Positions 44,218 to 51,757 of a stretch of 64,000 nt of DNA are shown piece by piece. The DNA is from Putridiphycobacter sp045107045 (GTDB taxonomy: Bacteria > Bacteroidota > Bacteroidia > Flavobacteriales_D > Crocinitomicaceae). Location: assembly GCA_045107045.1 (NCBI GenBank), contig JBGCFR010000055.1, forward strand, positions 5,806-69,805, given 5' to 3'. The notes under the pieces were generated by a model, which was not told the origin of the DNA, did not search any database, and saw nothing but the letters and a program-made list of their open reading frames with translations. The first letter of the stretch is position 1. Each line of letters starts with the position of its first letter. A program made the translations under genes and the position numbers.

Positions 44218-44951
44218 TTTTCAGAAATTAGATTACCGTAGAGGCTGCTTGCTCCAAAACGGAATGTGTTTGGATTAACAAAACTTGGCCCAAGTATATC
44301 CTGAGTTAGTTCAATATATTTAGTTGCCTCTTCTCTACTTTTAATTCCACCAGCTATTTTTAAACCGCAAGTTATTTCTGATCTAGAAAAAAAGCGACGA
44401 ATGGTTTCTGCTATCACTTTAACTGCCTCGGGTGTTGCTCCAGTTAATGATGTTCCAGTAGAAGTTTTAATGAAATTCATTCCAGTTTCTAGCCCAAAAC
44501 GTGTGGCTTTCTCAATCAAATCATGTTCTTCTAAGGTGCCAGATTCTATAATCAGTTTTAAAGTTTTTGATGATGCTTTTCTAATAGCTGAAAGTTCTTT
44601 TAATACATAATCGTCATTGCCATCCAGAAATTCGCCAATTGACAGGACTATGTCAATTTCATCTATTTTCATACTTTCCAAGTACTCAATTTCCTGAAGT
44701 TTTAGTTCAAGTGGAGATTGGCTTGATGGAAAATACGTGCTTACAACACACGATTTGATTTTGGATTCTAGTCTCTTTTTTAATAGATGTCCATATTTTA
44801 AATAGGTGCAAACTGAGGCAGGGTAGGCCCCTTTATAACTTTTATTCGCTTTTTCAATTAGTAGATTGATTGATGCGTGACTATCAGTCGCATTTAGACT
44901 GGTTAAATCAATTAAGGATAAGAGCTTTTTTGTTTCTATCATTATGGTCAT
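44214..44951 (-). CDS. deoC: Deoxyribose-phosphate aldolase
   Basis: Splits deoxyribose-5-phosphate to acetaldehyde and glyceraldehyde-3-phosphate in nucleoside breakdown. 245 residues. NFIKTSTGTSLTGATPEAV carries the Schiff-base lysine and GLKIAGGIKSREEA the second lysine. Start is ATG at 44951 or the ATG nine bases on (44942). The start abuts a strong terminator-like hairpin (see findings). Linked to cysQ by a 4-base overlap, an unusual operon partner. Confidence 0.9.
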   Translation of the reverse strand: MTIMIETKKLLSLIDLTSLNATDSHASINLLIEKANKSYKGAYPASVCTYLKYGHLLKKRLESKIKSCVVSTYFPSSQSPLELKLQEIEYLESMKIDEIDIVLSIGEFLDGNDDYVLKELSAIRKASSKTLKLIIESGTLEEHDLIEKATRFGLETGMNFIKTSTGTSLTGATPEAVKVIAETIRRFFSRSEITCGLKIAGGIKSREEATKYIELTQDILGPSFVNPNTFRFGASSLYGNLISEK

Positions 44952-44990
44952 AAAAAAACCTTCTTTGACAGGTCAAAGAAGGTTTTTTTT
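44952..44990 (-). terminator. Strong hairpin between tonB and deoC
   Basis: AAAAAAACCTTCTTTGAC (44952-44969) is complementary to GTCAAAGAAGGTTTTTTTT (44972-44990), with about two unpaired bases at the tip plus fraying pairs. Read on the minus strand it is a T-tailed terminator 13 bases after the tonB stop. Its last base touches the deoC start codon. Symmetric tails mean it could stop transcription on either strand. Confidence 0.85.
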
Positions 44991-45003
44991 AGCATTTTAT
45001 ATT

Positions 45004-45675
45004 TTAACCCAATCGGGCTTTAATTGGCATTGTATATCTTACCCTTACTGGTTTACCAGCTTGTTCACCTGGTTTCCATTTAGGCATTCTTTTTACTACT
45101 CTTAGTGCTTCTTTATCAATTGATGAAGATACGCCTTTGATTACTTTTTCTTCAATAATTGAGCCATCTTGATTTACAACAAATTGAACATAAACAGTAC
45201 CTTGTTCACCCATTTCTCTTGCAATCTCTGGATATTCAAAGTTTTCTTGAATGAATTTAATCATTTCAATTTCTCCTCCCGGAAACTCAGGACTCACTTC
45301 AGCAAAGTCCAAAATTACAGTTTGCTTAATTTCTGGTTCAGGATCAGCAGGTGGTTCAAAATTATTTAATTCTGGATCAATTGTAATCGGTGGTGGCACT
45401 TCTTTTTCATTTTCTACCTCTTTTAATTCTGTAATTTGAGGTGGCGGTGCTTGCACTGGTGGCGGTGGTGGCGGTGGTTCATTTTGAAATAAGTCCATTG
45501 GAATTTCTTCCTTTTTAGACAACTCCTTTTCAAACTCTTTCGCTATTGGTTCAAACATAATAGATTGAAACGAAAAAGCCATTAGTACTAATGCACCTGC
45601 AATAATACCTCCTAATGCTCTGAATCCCCATCTTTTGGATTCTAAATCTGCCGCTTTGGATTTTTTTACTTCCAT
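45004..45675 (-). CDS. tonB: TonB-type energy transducer
   Basis: 223 residues. A membrane helix (about 25-45), then a Pro/Glu-rich periplasmic spacer (EPPPPPPPVQAPPPQI; residues 65-115), then the TonB C-terminal domain (YPEIAREMGEQGTVYVQFVV; PKWKPGEQAGKPVRVRYTMP). Couples the proton gradient to outer-membrane receptors. ExbB/ExbD are not nearby. Ordered after gcvH and vanZ-like, an arrangement that in many Bacteroidota follows sprA; sprA is not here. Confidence 0.9.
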   Translation of the reverse strand: MEVKKSKAADLESKRWGFRALGGIIAGALVLMAFSFQSIMFEPIAKEFEKELSKKEEIPMDLFQNEPPPPPPPVQAPPPQITELKEVENEKEVPPPITIDPELNNFEPPADPEPEIKQTVILDFAEVSPEFPGGEIEMIKFIQENFEYPEIAREMGEQGTVYVQFVVNQDGSIIEEKVIKGVSSSIDKEALRVVKRMPKWKPGEQAGKPVRVRYTMPIKARLG

Positions 45676-45706
45676 AAAACTTGTTGTTGTGGTAAAACTA
45701 CAAAAA

Positions 45707-46105
45707 TTATTGTAGAAATCTTACCAAGTTTAATTCTTTTTTCTTGTAAACTCTAAACGTTAAATAACCGATTAAAGTGCCTATTGTGTTGAATAAAATA
45801 TCAGCCCAACTAAAGTATCGTTTCACAATAATCGTGCCTTGTAAAATTTCAATTACAGTACCAATTATTATGCAGCTTACAATAATGTATAACACTTGCT
45901 TTGTAAAAAGTTCATTTTTTTGATGATAAAAACTGATAAACATTAAAAAACTTAGTACAGCATACATTATAAAATGCACTAGAGTGTCTGGTTTAAACCA
46001 ATCAAACTTAATATCTGGTATACGATTGCCCGGTAGTAAACTTAGCACAGTAATAATGCTAAGCCAGACTAACCAAGGCAAATGTAATTTTGGTTGCTTA
46101 ACCAA
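45707..46105 (-). CDS. VanZ-like membrane protein
   Basis: 132 residues, four membrane helices. VanZ-family features: LLPGNRIPDIKFDWFKPDTLVHFIMYAVL and YFSWADILFNTIGTLIGY. The family is linked to teicoplanin resistance but most members have unknown function. It seems to start at TTG, overlapping the gcvH stop by 8 bases; there is no ATG in frame upstream. Confidence 0.8.
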   Translation of the reverse strand: MVKQPKLHLPWLVWLSIITVLSLLPGNRIPDIKFDWFKPDTLVHFIMYAVLSFLMFISFYHQKNELFTKQVLYIIVSCIIIGTVIEILQGTIIVKRYFSWADILFNTIGTLIGYLTFRVYKKKELNLVRFLQ

Positions 46106-46475
46106 TTAAATCTTTGTATTCGTCAGCAGATAATAAATTGTCAAGCTCTGAACTGTCAGATAATTTAATTTTAACCATCCATCCATCTCCATAAGGATCA
46201 GAATTTACAGTTTCAGGAGATGACTCTAACGATTCATTAAACTCCATTACTTCTCCACTAAGTGGCATAAATAAATCAGACACCGTTTTTACAGCTTCAA
46301 CTGAACCAAAAACTTCTTCTTTATCTAAGTTTTCACCTTCTGTTTCAATTTCAACAAATACTATATCACCTAATTCACTTTGAGCAAAATCAGTAATGCC
46401 AACTGTTGCTACTTCTCCATCAATACTAATCCATTCGTGATCTTTAGTGTACTTTAATTCTGCTGGTATGTTCAT
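46098..46475 (-). CDS. gcvH: Glycine cleavage system H protein
   Basis: Lipoyl carrier that shuttles aminomethyl groups in the glycine cleavage complex. 125 residues. YTKDHEWISIDGEVATVGITDFAQ at the N-terminus and FGSVEAVKTVSDLFMPLSGEV with the lipoylated lysine (about residue 63) are diagnostic. The other gcv genes are elsewhere. Confidence 0.96.
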   Translation of the reverse strand: MNIPAELKYTKDHEWISIDGEVATVGITDFAQSELGDIVFVEIETEGENLDKEEVFGSVEAVKTVSDLFMPLSGEVMEFNESLESSPETVNSDPYGDGWMVKIKLSDSSELDNLLSADEYKDLIG

Positions 46476-46504
46476 CTTAATTTCTTTAATAGTTCGTATG
46501 CATG

Positions 46505-46534
46505 CAAAATTATAATTATTTTAATTATTTCAAA
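46505..46534 (-). promoter_or_regulatory. Candidate promoter of the gcvH-vanZ-tonB operon
   Basis: On the minus strand TTTG (46534 to 46531) and TAATTTTG (46512 to 46505) are 18 bases apart, one of the best matches to the Bacteroidota -33/-7 consensus in this window. The predicted transcript start is about 25 bases before the gcvH ATG. Confidence 0.5.
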
Positions 46535-46657
46535 TTGAATAAACCCTTTTGTTTTGTAGAATTGATTAAAGCTAGGCTAATTGAAAGTTATCGGTGTTTT
46601 TAGCCGTATAATTTTAAAGAATAAAGTTTTTGGTGCGTGTTCTTTATTAAAAGAGGA

Positions 46658-46909
46658 TTAAAATTTTCGTTTACATTCTGTTTTAATGTAAGGCTTATTT
46701 GAACTACTTGCACTTTCCTCTGCTCGAGCTTCCGCTCTTGTCCCAATAAAAGTATATTTATTTACAATTGTGCCATTTTCATCTGGTGTAGATGGAGGAA
46801 AGTAGTTGTCTTGTGTTTTGTAACAAACCCAATTTTTTTCTTTTGTACAACTTGATGCTAGAAGTAAAAGGATAGCTAAGTAAAATACTGTTTTCGTAAT
46901 TGGTAACAT
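46658..46909 (-). CDS. Small predicted lipoprotein, unknown function
   Basis: 83 residues from the ATG at 46909, which gives a clean signal peptide and lipobox LASSC; an in-frame start 19 codons earlier would add a second hydrophobic stretch and is less likely. The mature 60 residues are polar, with two further cysteines (WVCYKTQ and TECKRKF) and KYTFIGTRAEARAEE. Family not recognised. It is isolated between gcvH and prfB; the 182 bases between it and gcvH hold only the gcvH promoter. Confidence 0.6.
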   Translation of the reverse strand: MLPITKTVFYLAILLLLASSCTKEKNWVCYKTQDNYFPPSTPDENGTIVNKYTFIGTRAEARAEESASSSNKPYIKTECKRKF

Positions 46910-47078
46910 GTTTTCGTTCTTTATCAGTAAAAGGTAAAATCCTGTGTAATGAGTCACAAAAATCATGCCTTATAATTCATGGTTTTGAGCGACAAAAATT
47001 GTAGGTTGTGTTTATTAGTAATAATTATGGTAAAGAAAAAGTGGTCCTTTAAAATTAGTTATAATAATTTTCTATTCT

Positions 47079-47086
47079 TAATTTTG
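47079..47086 (+). promoter_or_regulatory. Candidate -7 box for prfB
   Basis: TAATTTTG fits TAnnTTTG and lies 25 bases before the prfB ATG at 47112. No -33 TTTG found. Confidence 0.4.
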
Positions 47087-47111
47087 CAAGACTTTCAGAT
47101 AGACAGAATTC

Positions 47112-48191
47112 ATGATTACACAAGACCAAATAAAGGATTTAGAAAAACGCGTCGAAGATTTATATAGCTATTTAAAAATAGAAGAAAAAAAAATTGAATT
47201 ACAAGAAGACGAATTGAAGACTCAGGATCCGGATTTCTGGAATGATCCTAAGGTGGCTGAAGCTTTAATGAAAAAATTAAGATCAAAAAAGTTTTGGGTA
47301 ATTGCTTATGAAGAAATTAAAACGAATACTGAGGATATTAAGATTTTAGTTGAATTTCATGCTATGGGAGAAGGGAATGAAGAAGAGATTGAACAGCAAT
47401 TTGCCACAACAGTTGAAAAGCTAGAAGCTTTGGAATTCAAAAACATGTTGTCTGCAGAGGAAGATGGGTTGAGTGCTGTGCTTCAAATTACTGCAGGAGC
47501 AGGTGGAACTGAAAGCTGTGATTGGTCCGCTATGCTAATGAGAATGTACTTGATGTGGGCGGAAAAGAGTGGGTATAAGGTCAAAGAATTGGATTATCAG
47601 GCCGGAGACGTAGCTGGTATAAAAACAGTAACTCTAGAAATTACAGGCGATTTTGCTTTCGGGTATTTAAAAGGAGAAAATGGAGTACACAGATTGGTAA
47701 GAGTAAGTCCTTTTAATGCACAAGGTAAAAGAATGACTTCGTTTTCATCTGTTTATGTGTACCCTTTAGTGGATGACACTATTGAAATTAAAATTAATCC
47801 ATCAGATATTTCTTTTGAAACTTTTCGGTCTGGTGGTGCTGGTGGACAAAATGTAAATAAGGTAGAAACTGCCGTTCGCTTACGTCATGCGCCTAGTGGA
47901 ATTGTAATAGAAAACTCTGAAGGTAGGTCGCAATTGGGAAATAAAGAAAAAGCAATGCAGCTTTTAAAGTCTCAGTTGTATGAAATTGAATTGAGTAAAA
48001 AAATGGAAGCCAGAACAGAAATAGAAGCAGGTAAAAAGAAGATTGAGTGGGGTTCTCAAATCCGAAGTTATGTCCTAGACGATAGAAGGGTAAAAGACCA
48101 TAGGACTAATTTTACTAACAACAATACAGAATCAGTATTGAATGGAGACCTTGATGGTTTTTTAAAGTCTTATTTGATGTCCGATAATTAG
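47112..48191 (+). CDS. prfB: Peptide chain release factor 2, uninterrupted frame
   Basis: Terminates translation at UGA and UAA. 359 residues. GGQ motif in FRSGGAGGQNVNKVETAVRLRH. Codon recognition segment: the SPF tripeptide in RVSPFNAQGK marks RF2 rather than RF1 (which has PxT). The N-terminus (QIKDLEKRVEDLYSYLKIEEKK) runs through in one frame where many bacteria have a +1 frameshift at an in-frame UGA, so that autoregulation is absent. Confidence 0.95.
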   Translation: MITQDQIKDLEKRVEDLYSYLKIEEKKIELQEDELKTQDPDFWNDPKVAEALMKKLRSKKFWVIAYEEIKTNTEDIKILVEFHAMGEGNEEEIEQQFATTVEKLEALEFKNMLSAEEDGLSAVLQITAGAGGTESCDWSAMLMRMYLMWAEKSGYKVKELDYQAGDVAGIKTVTLEITGDFAFGYLKGENGVHRLVRVSPFNAQGKRMTSFSSVYVYPLVDDTIEIKINPSDISFETFRSGGAGGQNVNKVETAVRLRHAPSGIVIENSEGRSQLGNKEKAMQLLKSQLYEIELSKKMEARTEIEAGKKKIEWGSQIRSYVLDDRRVKDHRTNFTNNNTESVLNGDLDGFLKSYLMSDN

Positions 48192-48215
48192 AATTAATAA
48201 GCTTATTAAAATAAT

Positions 48216-48223
48216 TATCTTTG
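48216..48223 (+). promoter_or_regulatory. Candidate -7 box for panD
   Basis: TATCTTTG, a perfect TAnnTTTG match, 22 bases before the panD ATG. Confidence 0.5.
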
Positions 48224-48245
48224 CCGCACGTTTATAATCAAAATC

Positions 48246-48596
48246 ATGAAAATACAAGTCGTAAAGTCGAAAATACACCGCGTTAAGGTTACTGAAGCAG
48301 ATTTAAATTATGTTGGTAGTATAACTATTGACGAGGATTTGATGGATGCTTCCAACTTGATTGAAGGCGAAAAAGTGCAAATCGTGAATGTTAATAATGG
48401 TGAGCGCATTGAGACTTACGTTATTAAAGGTGAGCGAAAATCAGGCGTTATTTGCCTAAATGGACCTGCAGCAAGACGTTGTGCCGTAAATGATATTGTT
48501 ATTATTATTGGTTATGGATATATGGACTTTGAAGAGGCTAAATCGTTTAAACCGACACTTGCTTTTCCAAATGAGAAAACTAATTTAATAGACTAA
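48246..48596 (+). CDS. panD: Aspartate 1-decarboxylase
   Basis: Makes beta-alanine from aspartate for pantothenate and CoA. 116 residues. Self-cleaves before Ser25 in LNYVGSITIDEDLM to form its pyruvoyl group; also KIHRVKVTEADL, NGERIETYVIKGERKSG and the Asn in CLNGPAARRC. Stop codon overlaps by one base with the probable ATT start of the next gene. Confidence 0.95.
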   Translation: MKIQVVKSKIHRVKVTEADLNYVGSITIDEDLMDASNLIEGEKVQIVNVNNGERIETYVIKGERKSGVICLNGPAARRCAVNDIVIIIGYGYMDFEEAKSFKPTLAFPNEKTNLID

Positions 48597-49606
48597 TTAA
48601 GGCACTAGTTAAAATATTAAAAATATCAGTTCCAATACTATTGGGATTTGGTCTGATATGGCTGTTTTATGATGCACTCTGTCCCCAGCAAAAAACTGAT
48701 TTATTTAATGCATTTAAAACAGCCGACTATAAATGGGTTTTAATCTCATTAGTTATTGGTTGGTTGAGTCATCTTAGTAGGGCATACCGTCAATTGTATT
48801 TATTAAAACCATTAGGGTATGAGGCTTCTTTTTGGAACAGTTATCATGCATTAATGTCTGGTTATTTGGTTAATTTGGCTTTTCCAAGAGCTGGAGAGCC
48901 ATATAGAGCCAGCGTTTTGAATAAGAAAGAAAAAATTCCGTTTCAAAAAGTATTTGGAACCATATTGGCAGAACGAACCATTGATGTAGTGATGTTAGGA
49001 ATTATTACATTAATTATGATTTTGCTTCAAATGGATAAAATTGATTTATTCATTGATAAAATGTCAAATTTTAGTGGACAAAGTGGATGCGGAAACTCAA
49101 TGGCTTTTTCAATTTTAGGAGGCATTGTCAAATGGGGAATAATTATTGGGTTTTTTGGAGGACTGGCATTATTTCTTTTTAAGAAATCAATTCGAAATAA
49201 AATAATCGAATTTGTTAAAGGCATTATAGAAGGTGCTTTTGCCATTTTTAAATCAAAAGATAAGGTACCGTTTATAGGACATACATTGTTTATTTGGATG
49301 ATGTATATGTCAATGTTTAGTATCTGTTTTTATGCTATTCCTGAAACTGCTTCATTAGGAATTGATGCCATGTTAGCAGGCTTTGTTGCTGGTACGGTTG
49401 GTATGATTGTAGTACAAGGTGGGATTGGTGTGTACCCGGCATTTGTAGGACTAATTATTACTATTTATATTTCAAAAACTGGTGATGTAGGTATTTCTCC
49501 TGAAGCTTTGGCTTTAGGTTGGATTATTTGGACATCACAAACGGTCATGATGATTTTCCTTGGGTTGATTTCGTTTATTGTGAGTTCTAAAAAAGTAGTT
49601 GCATGA
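48596..49606 (+). CDS. Flippase-like membrane protein (UPF0104/LPG-synthase TM family), probable ATT start
   Basis: 336 residues from ATT at 48596. About eight membrane helices; WLSHLSRAYRQLYLLKPLGY and NLAFPRAGEPYRA are diagnostic of the family that includes the membrane half of lysylphosphatidylglycerol synthase. A TTG at 48641 would cut away the first part of the first helix; the open frame upstream reads KALVKILKISVPILL, the usual Lys-rich start of homologues, and only ATT (48596) is available. It overlaps the panD stop. rfaE2 starts within its stop codon (ATGA). Confidence 0.8.
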   Translation: MKALVKILKISVPILLGFGLIWLFYDALCPQQKTDLFNAFKTADYKWVLISLVIGWLSHLSRAYRQLYLLKPLGYEASFWNSYHALMSGYLVNLAFPRAGEPYRASVLNKKEKIPFQKVFGTILAERTIDVVMLGIITLIMILLQMDKIDLFIDKMSNFSGQSGCGNSMAFSILGGIVKWGIIIGFFGGLALFLFKKSIRNKIIEFVKGIIEGAFAIFKSKDKVPFIGHTLFIWMMYMSMFSICFYAIPETASLGIDAMLAGFVAGTVGMIVVQGGIGVYPAFVGLIITIYISKTGDVGISPEALALGWIIWTSQTVMMIFLGLISFIVSSKKVVA

Positions 49607-50121
49607 AAAACTTAACAACTTTAAATCATAAAATTTTACTTGATTATAATGAAGCTGAGATTGTTTGTCACTCAAAACAATTGGAAGGTAAAACAATTGT
49701 TTTTACGAATGGCTGTTTCGATATCTTGCATAAAGGTCATGTAGAATATTTAGCACAAGCGGCTGACTTGGGAGATGTATTAATTATAGCCGTAAATACT
49801 GATGCTTCTGTTAAGATGCAAAATAAAGGTAAAGAAAGACCTATAAATAAAGAGAGTGATCGATTAGCACTTTTGGCTGCTTTGTTTTTTGTCGATTATG
49901 TTTTATTATTTAATGAAGACACACCCTTGGAATTGATTAAAAAGTTAAAACCAAATGTTTTGGCTAAAGGGGCAGACTATAATCCAGATGAGACTGATAC
50001 AAAATCGAAAAAATATATTGTAGGCAGAGAGGATGTTTTAAAAAACAATGGTAAGGTGAAAGTAATTGATTTAGTTAGTGGTTTTTCAACCACTAATATC
50101 GTTAATAAATTAAAAAGTTAG
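49603..50121 (+). CDS. rfaE2: Heptose-1-phosphate adenylyltransferase-type protein (RfaE domain II)
   Basis: 172 residues, a stand-alone nucleotidyltransferase domain. FTNGCFDILHKGHVEYL is the HxGH nucleotide-binding site and LIIAVNTDASVKMQNKGKERP follows. In LPS core synthesis this adds AMP to heptose-1-phosphate; related ones use glycerol-3-phosphate. C-terminal SGFSTTNIVNKLK is typical. Overlaps the upstream gene by 4 bases and the convergent HAD gene by 4 bases. Confidence 0.82.
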   Translation: MKNLTTLNHKILLDYNEAEIVCHSKQLEGKTIVFTNGCFDILHKGHVEYLAQAADLGDVLIIAVNTDASVKMQNKGKERPINKESDRLALLAALFFVDYVLLFNEDTPLELIKKLKPNVLAKGADYNPDETDTKSKKYIVGREDVLKNNGKVKVIDLVSGFSTTNIVNKLKS

Positions 50122-50750
50122 AGTAACAATTGCTCTAAATCCTCAACAGATTTTATAATGCAATCGGGGTCAGGTTTTTTTAGCTCCTTGAACTTTCCGT
50201 AACCATAAGTGACTCCGGCAGTGTAGATTTTGTTTTTTTTACCTGCTAGTATATCTGACCCTTTATCACCAATCATAATTGATTTGCCACTTGGCAATGA
50301 GTCTTTAATCATCTTAAATTTAGAAAAATGCACAGATGAGAATTCTTGGCCTTTGATAGATTCAAAATAAGTATCGATTTTATGATGTTTCGCAACTTTT
50401 TTTGCCAACAAGGTTGGTTTTGCAGTAATTATTATTAATCTACTTTCTTGAGACAGACTGGATAATAATTGCTTAATCCCAGGGTATAATTTACTTTCAA
50501 ATATTCCAATTTCATTGTAGTGGTGACTGAAAGCCTTCATAGCTTTTTCTAAAAGCAACTTATCTTTTGGAAAGTAATTCCTTTTTAAGGATACAGAAAG
50601 TGGCATACCAATCATCTTTTGAATCATTTTTTCTTTTGGGTTATTAACACCACAGGTTGACAGCGATTTTCTTATGCTATTACTAATCCCTTCTAAAGAA
50701 TCACAAAGGGTACCGTCAAGATCAAAAAAAATGGTTTCAAATTTTGACAC
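50118..50750 (-). CDS. HAD-family phosphatase (phosphoglycolate phosphatase-like)
   Basis: 210 residues. Motif I FFDLDGTLCDS, motif II IITAKP, motif III/IV IGDKGSDILAGKKN: a complete HAD active site with an alpha-helical cap (about 15-85). Closest to Gph/PhoE-type small-molecule phosphatases; the substrate cannot be told. It overlaps rfaE2 at its 3' end. Confidence 0.85.
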   Translation of the reverse strand: MSKFETIFFDLDGTLCDSLEGISNSIRKSLSTCGVNNPKEKMIQKMIGMPLSVSLKRNYFPKDKLLLEKAMKAFSHHYNEIGIFESKLYPGIKQLLSSLSQESRLIIITAKPTLLAKKVAKHHKIDTYFESIKGQEFSSVHFSKFKMIKDSLPSGKSIMIGDKGSDILAGKKNKIYTAGVTYGYGKFKELKKPDPDCIIKSVEDLEQLLL

Positions 50751-50759
50751 GTATACAAA

Positions 50760-51131
50760 TTACATCATGTCAGAATCTAGTAACTGATCACCATTGTTTT
50801 GATGGTTTAAGCCTTTATACTGTGCATCTCCAAAACCTAAAATTGGGATAAATACGATACCTAAAAGAATAACACCTACTGTAAAGGCCTCATCTTTTCC
50901 AAATCGTTTCACTATTCTGTTCCATGCCCATATTATAAAGACAATGTTTACAAATGGTATCAACATCAAAATTGTCCAATAGTCTGGTTTTTCTGCCATT
51001 TTCGCCATGATGTAATAATTGTAAATTGGCACAATTGCTGCCCAACCTGGTTGTCCAGCTTTTTCGAATACTTTCCAAAGAGCAGCAATAATAAATACAA
51101 GAAACCCAAGTGCTAAAATAATTGCGATCAT
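50760..51131 (-). CDS. DUF5684 membrane protein
   Basis: 123 residues with three or four membrane helices. The segment KAGQPGWAAIVPIYNYYIMAKMAEKPDYW followed by PFVNIVFIIWAWNRIVKRFGKDEAF is typical of DUF5684, a small membrane family that is sometimes fused to signal peptidase I. Function unknown. It lies 9 bases upstream of the HAD gene in the same orientation. Confidence 0.78.
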   Translation of the reverse strand: MIAIILALGFLVFIIAALWKVFEKAGQPGWAAIVPIYNYYIMAKMAEKPDYWTILMLIPFVNIVFIIWAWNRIVKRFGKDEAFTVGVILLGIVFIPILGFGDAQYKGLNHQNNGDQLLDSDMM

Positions 51132-51188
51132 AAGGATAATTTAAGTTAACAATAATAACTATTTAAATTTAACATATAACGCTTTAGC

Positions 51189-51743
51189 TCACAATTTAAA
51201 TTGAATAGGATTTTTTATTTCATAACACACACATTCCATAAGTTCTGGATATTTTAATAATTTAGGGTGCTTAAAAGTTAAGCTTTTCGTCATTCCAATT
51301 TTCGTCATTACCGAAATTGAAGGTGCATTTTTTTCAGGAGCTACTGAAACAATAGCTCCTAACTTTAACTGATTGAATCCATAATTTAAGCATTCTTTAG
51401 CACCTTCAGTAGCATAACCTTTATTCCAATATTTCTCCGCTATACGCCATCCAATATCAACTGATGTAGCAAAAGGAGCTTCATAGTTAATGTCATTCAA
51501 ACCAATAAAACCAATAAATTCATTTGTTTCTAATAAGTCAACTGCAAAATAACAATATTGCTTTTCATGAAAAAGAGCCTGCATTCTTTCAATAAATTCA
51601 ATGGTTTGTTCAGGGGTGGCATGAGCTGGAAAATAGCGCATCACATCCTTGTTTCGATTAATAGCGATCATCTGTTCTACATCTTCAACTAGCCAATTTC
51701 TAAAGCCTAAACGTTGTGATGTGAAAACATAATTTTTAGTCAT
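51189..51743 (-). CDS. GNAT-family N-acetyltransferase (RimJ/RimL type)
   Basis: 184 residues. SQRLGFRNWLVEDVEQMIAIN is the usual start, EFIGFIGL the substrate strand, and IAEKYWNKGYATEGAKECLNYGF the acetyl-CoA binding motif A. The target is unknown. Followed 57 bases later by DUF5684; preceded by manC after 14 bases. Confidence 0.85.
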   Translation of the reverse strand: MTKNYVFTSQRLGFRNWLVEDVEQMIAINRNKDVMRYFPAHATPEQTIEFIERMQALFHEKQYCYFAVDLLETNEFIGFIGLNDINYEAPFATSVDIGWRIAEKYWNKGYATEGAKECLNYGFNQLKLGAIVSVAPEKNAPSISVMTKIGMTKSLTFKHPKLLKYPELMECVCYEIKNPIQFKL

Positions 51744-51757
51744 GAAAAGATAATAAT

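Noticed and set aside
46979..47167. An open frame upstream that ends TAG exactly where a +1 shift would enter the prfB frame
   Set aside because: TAG is not an RF2 stop codon, the peptide does not resemble the RF2 N-terminus, and the prfB frame itself already supplies the conserved N-terminus from ATG 47112.
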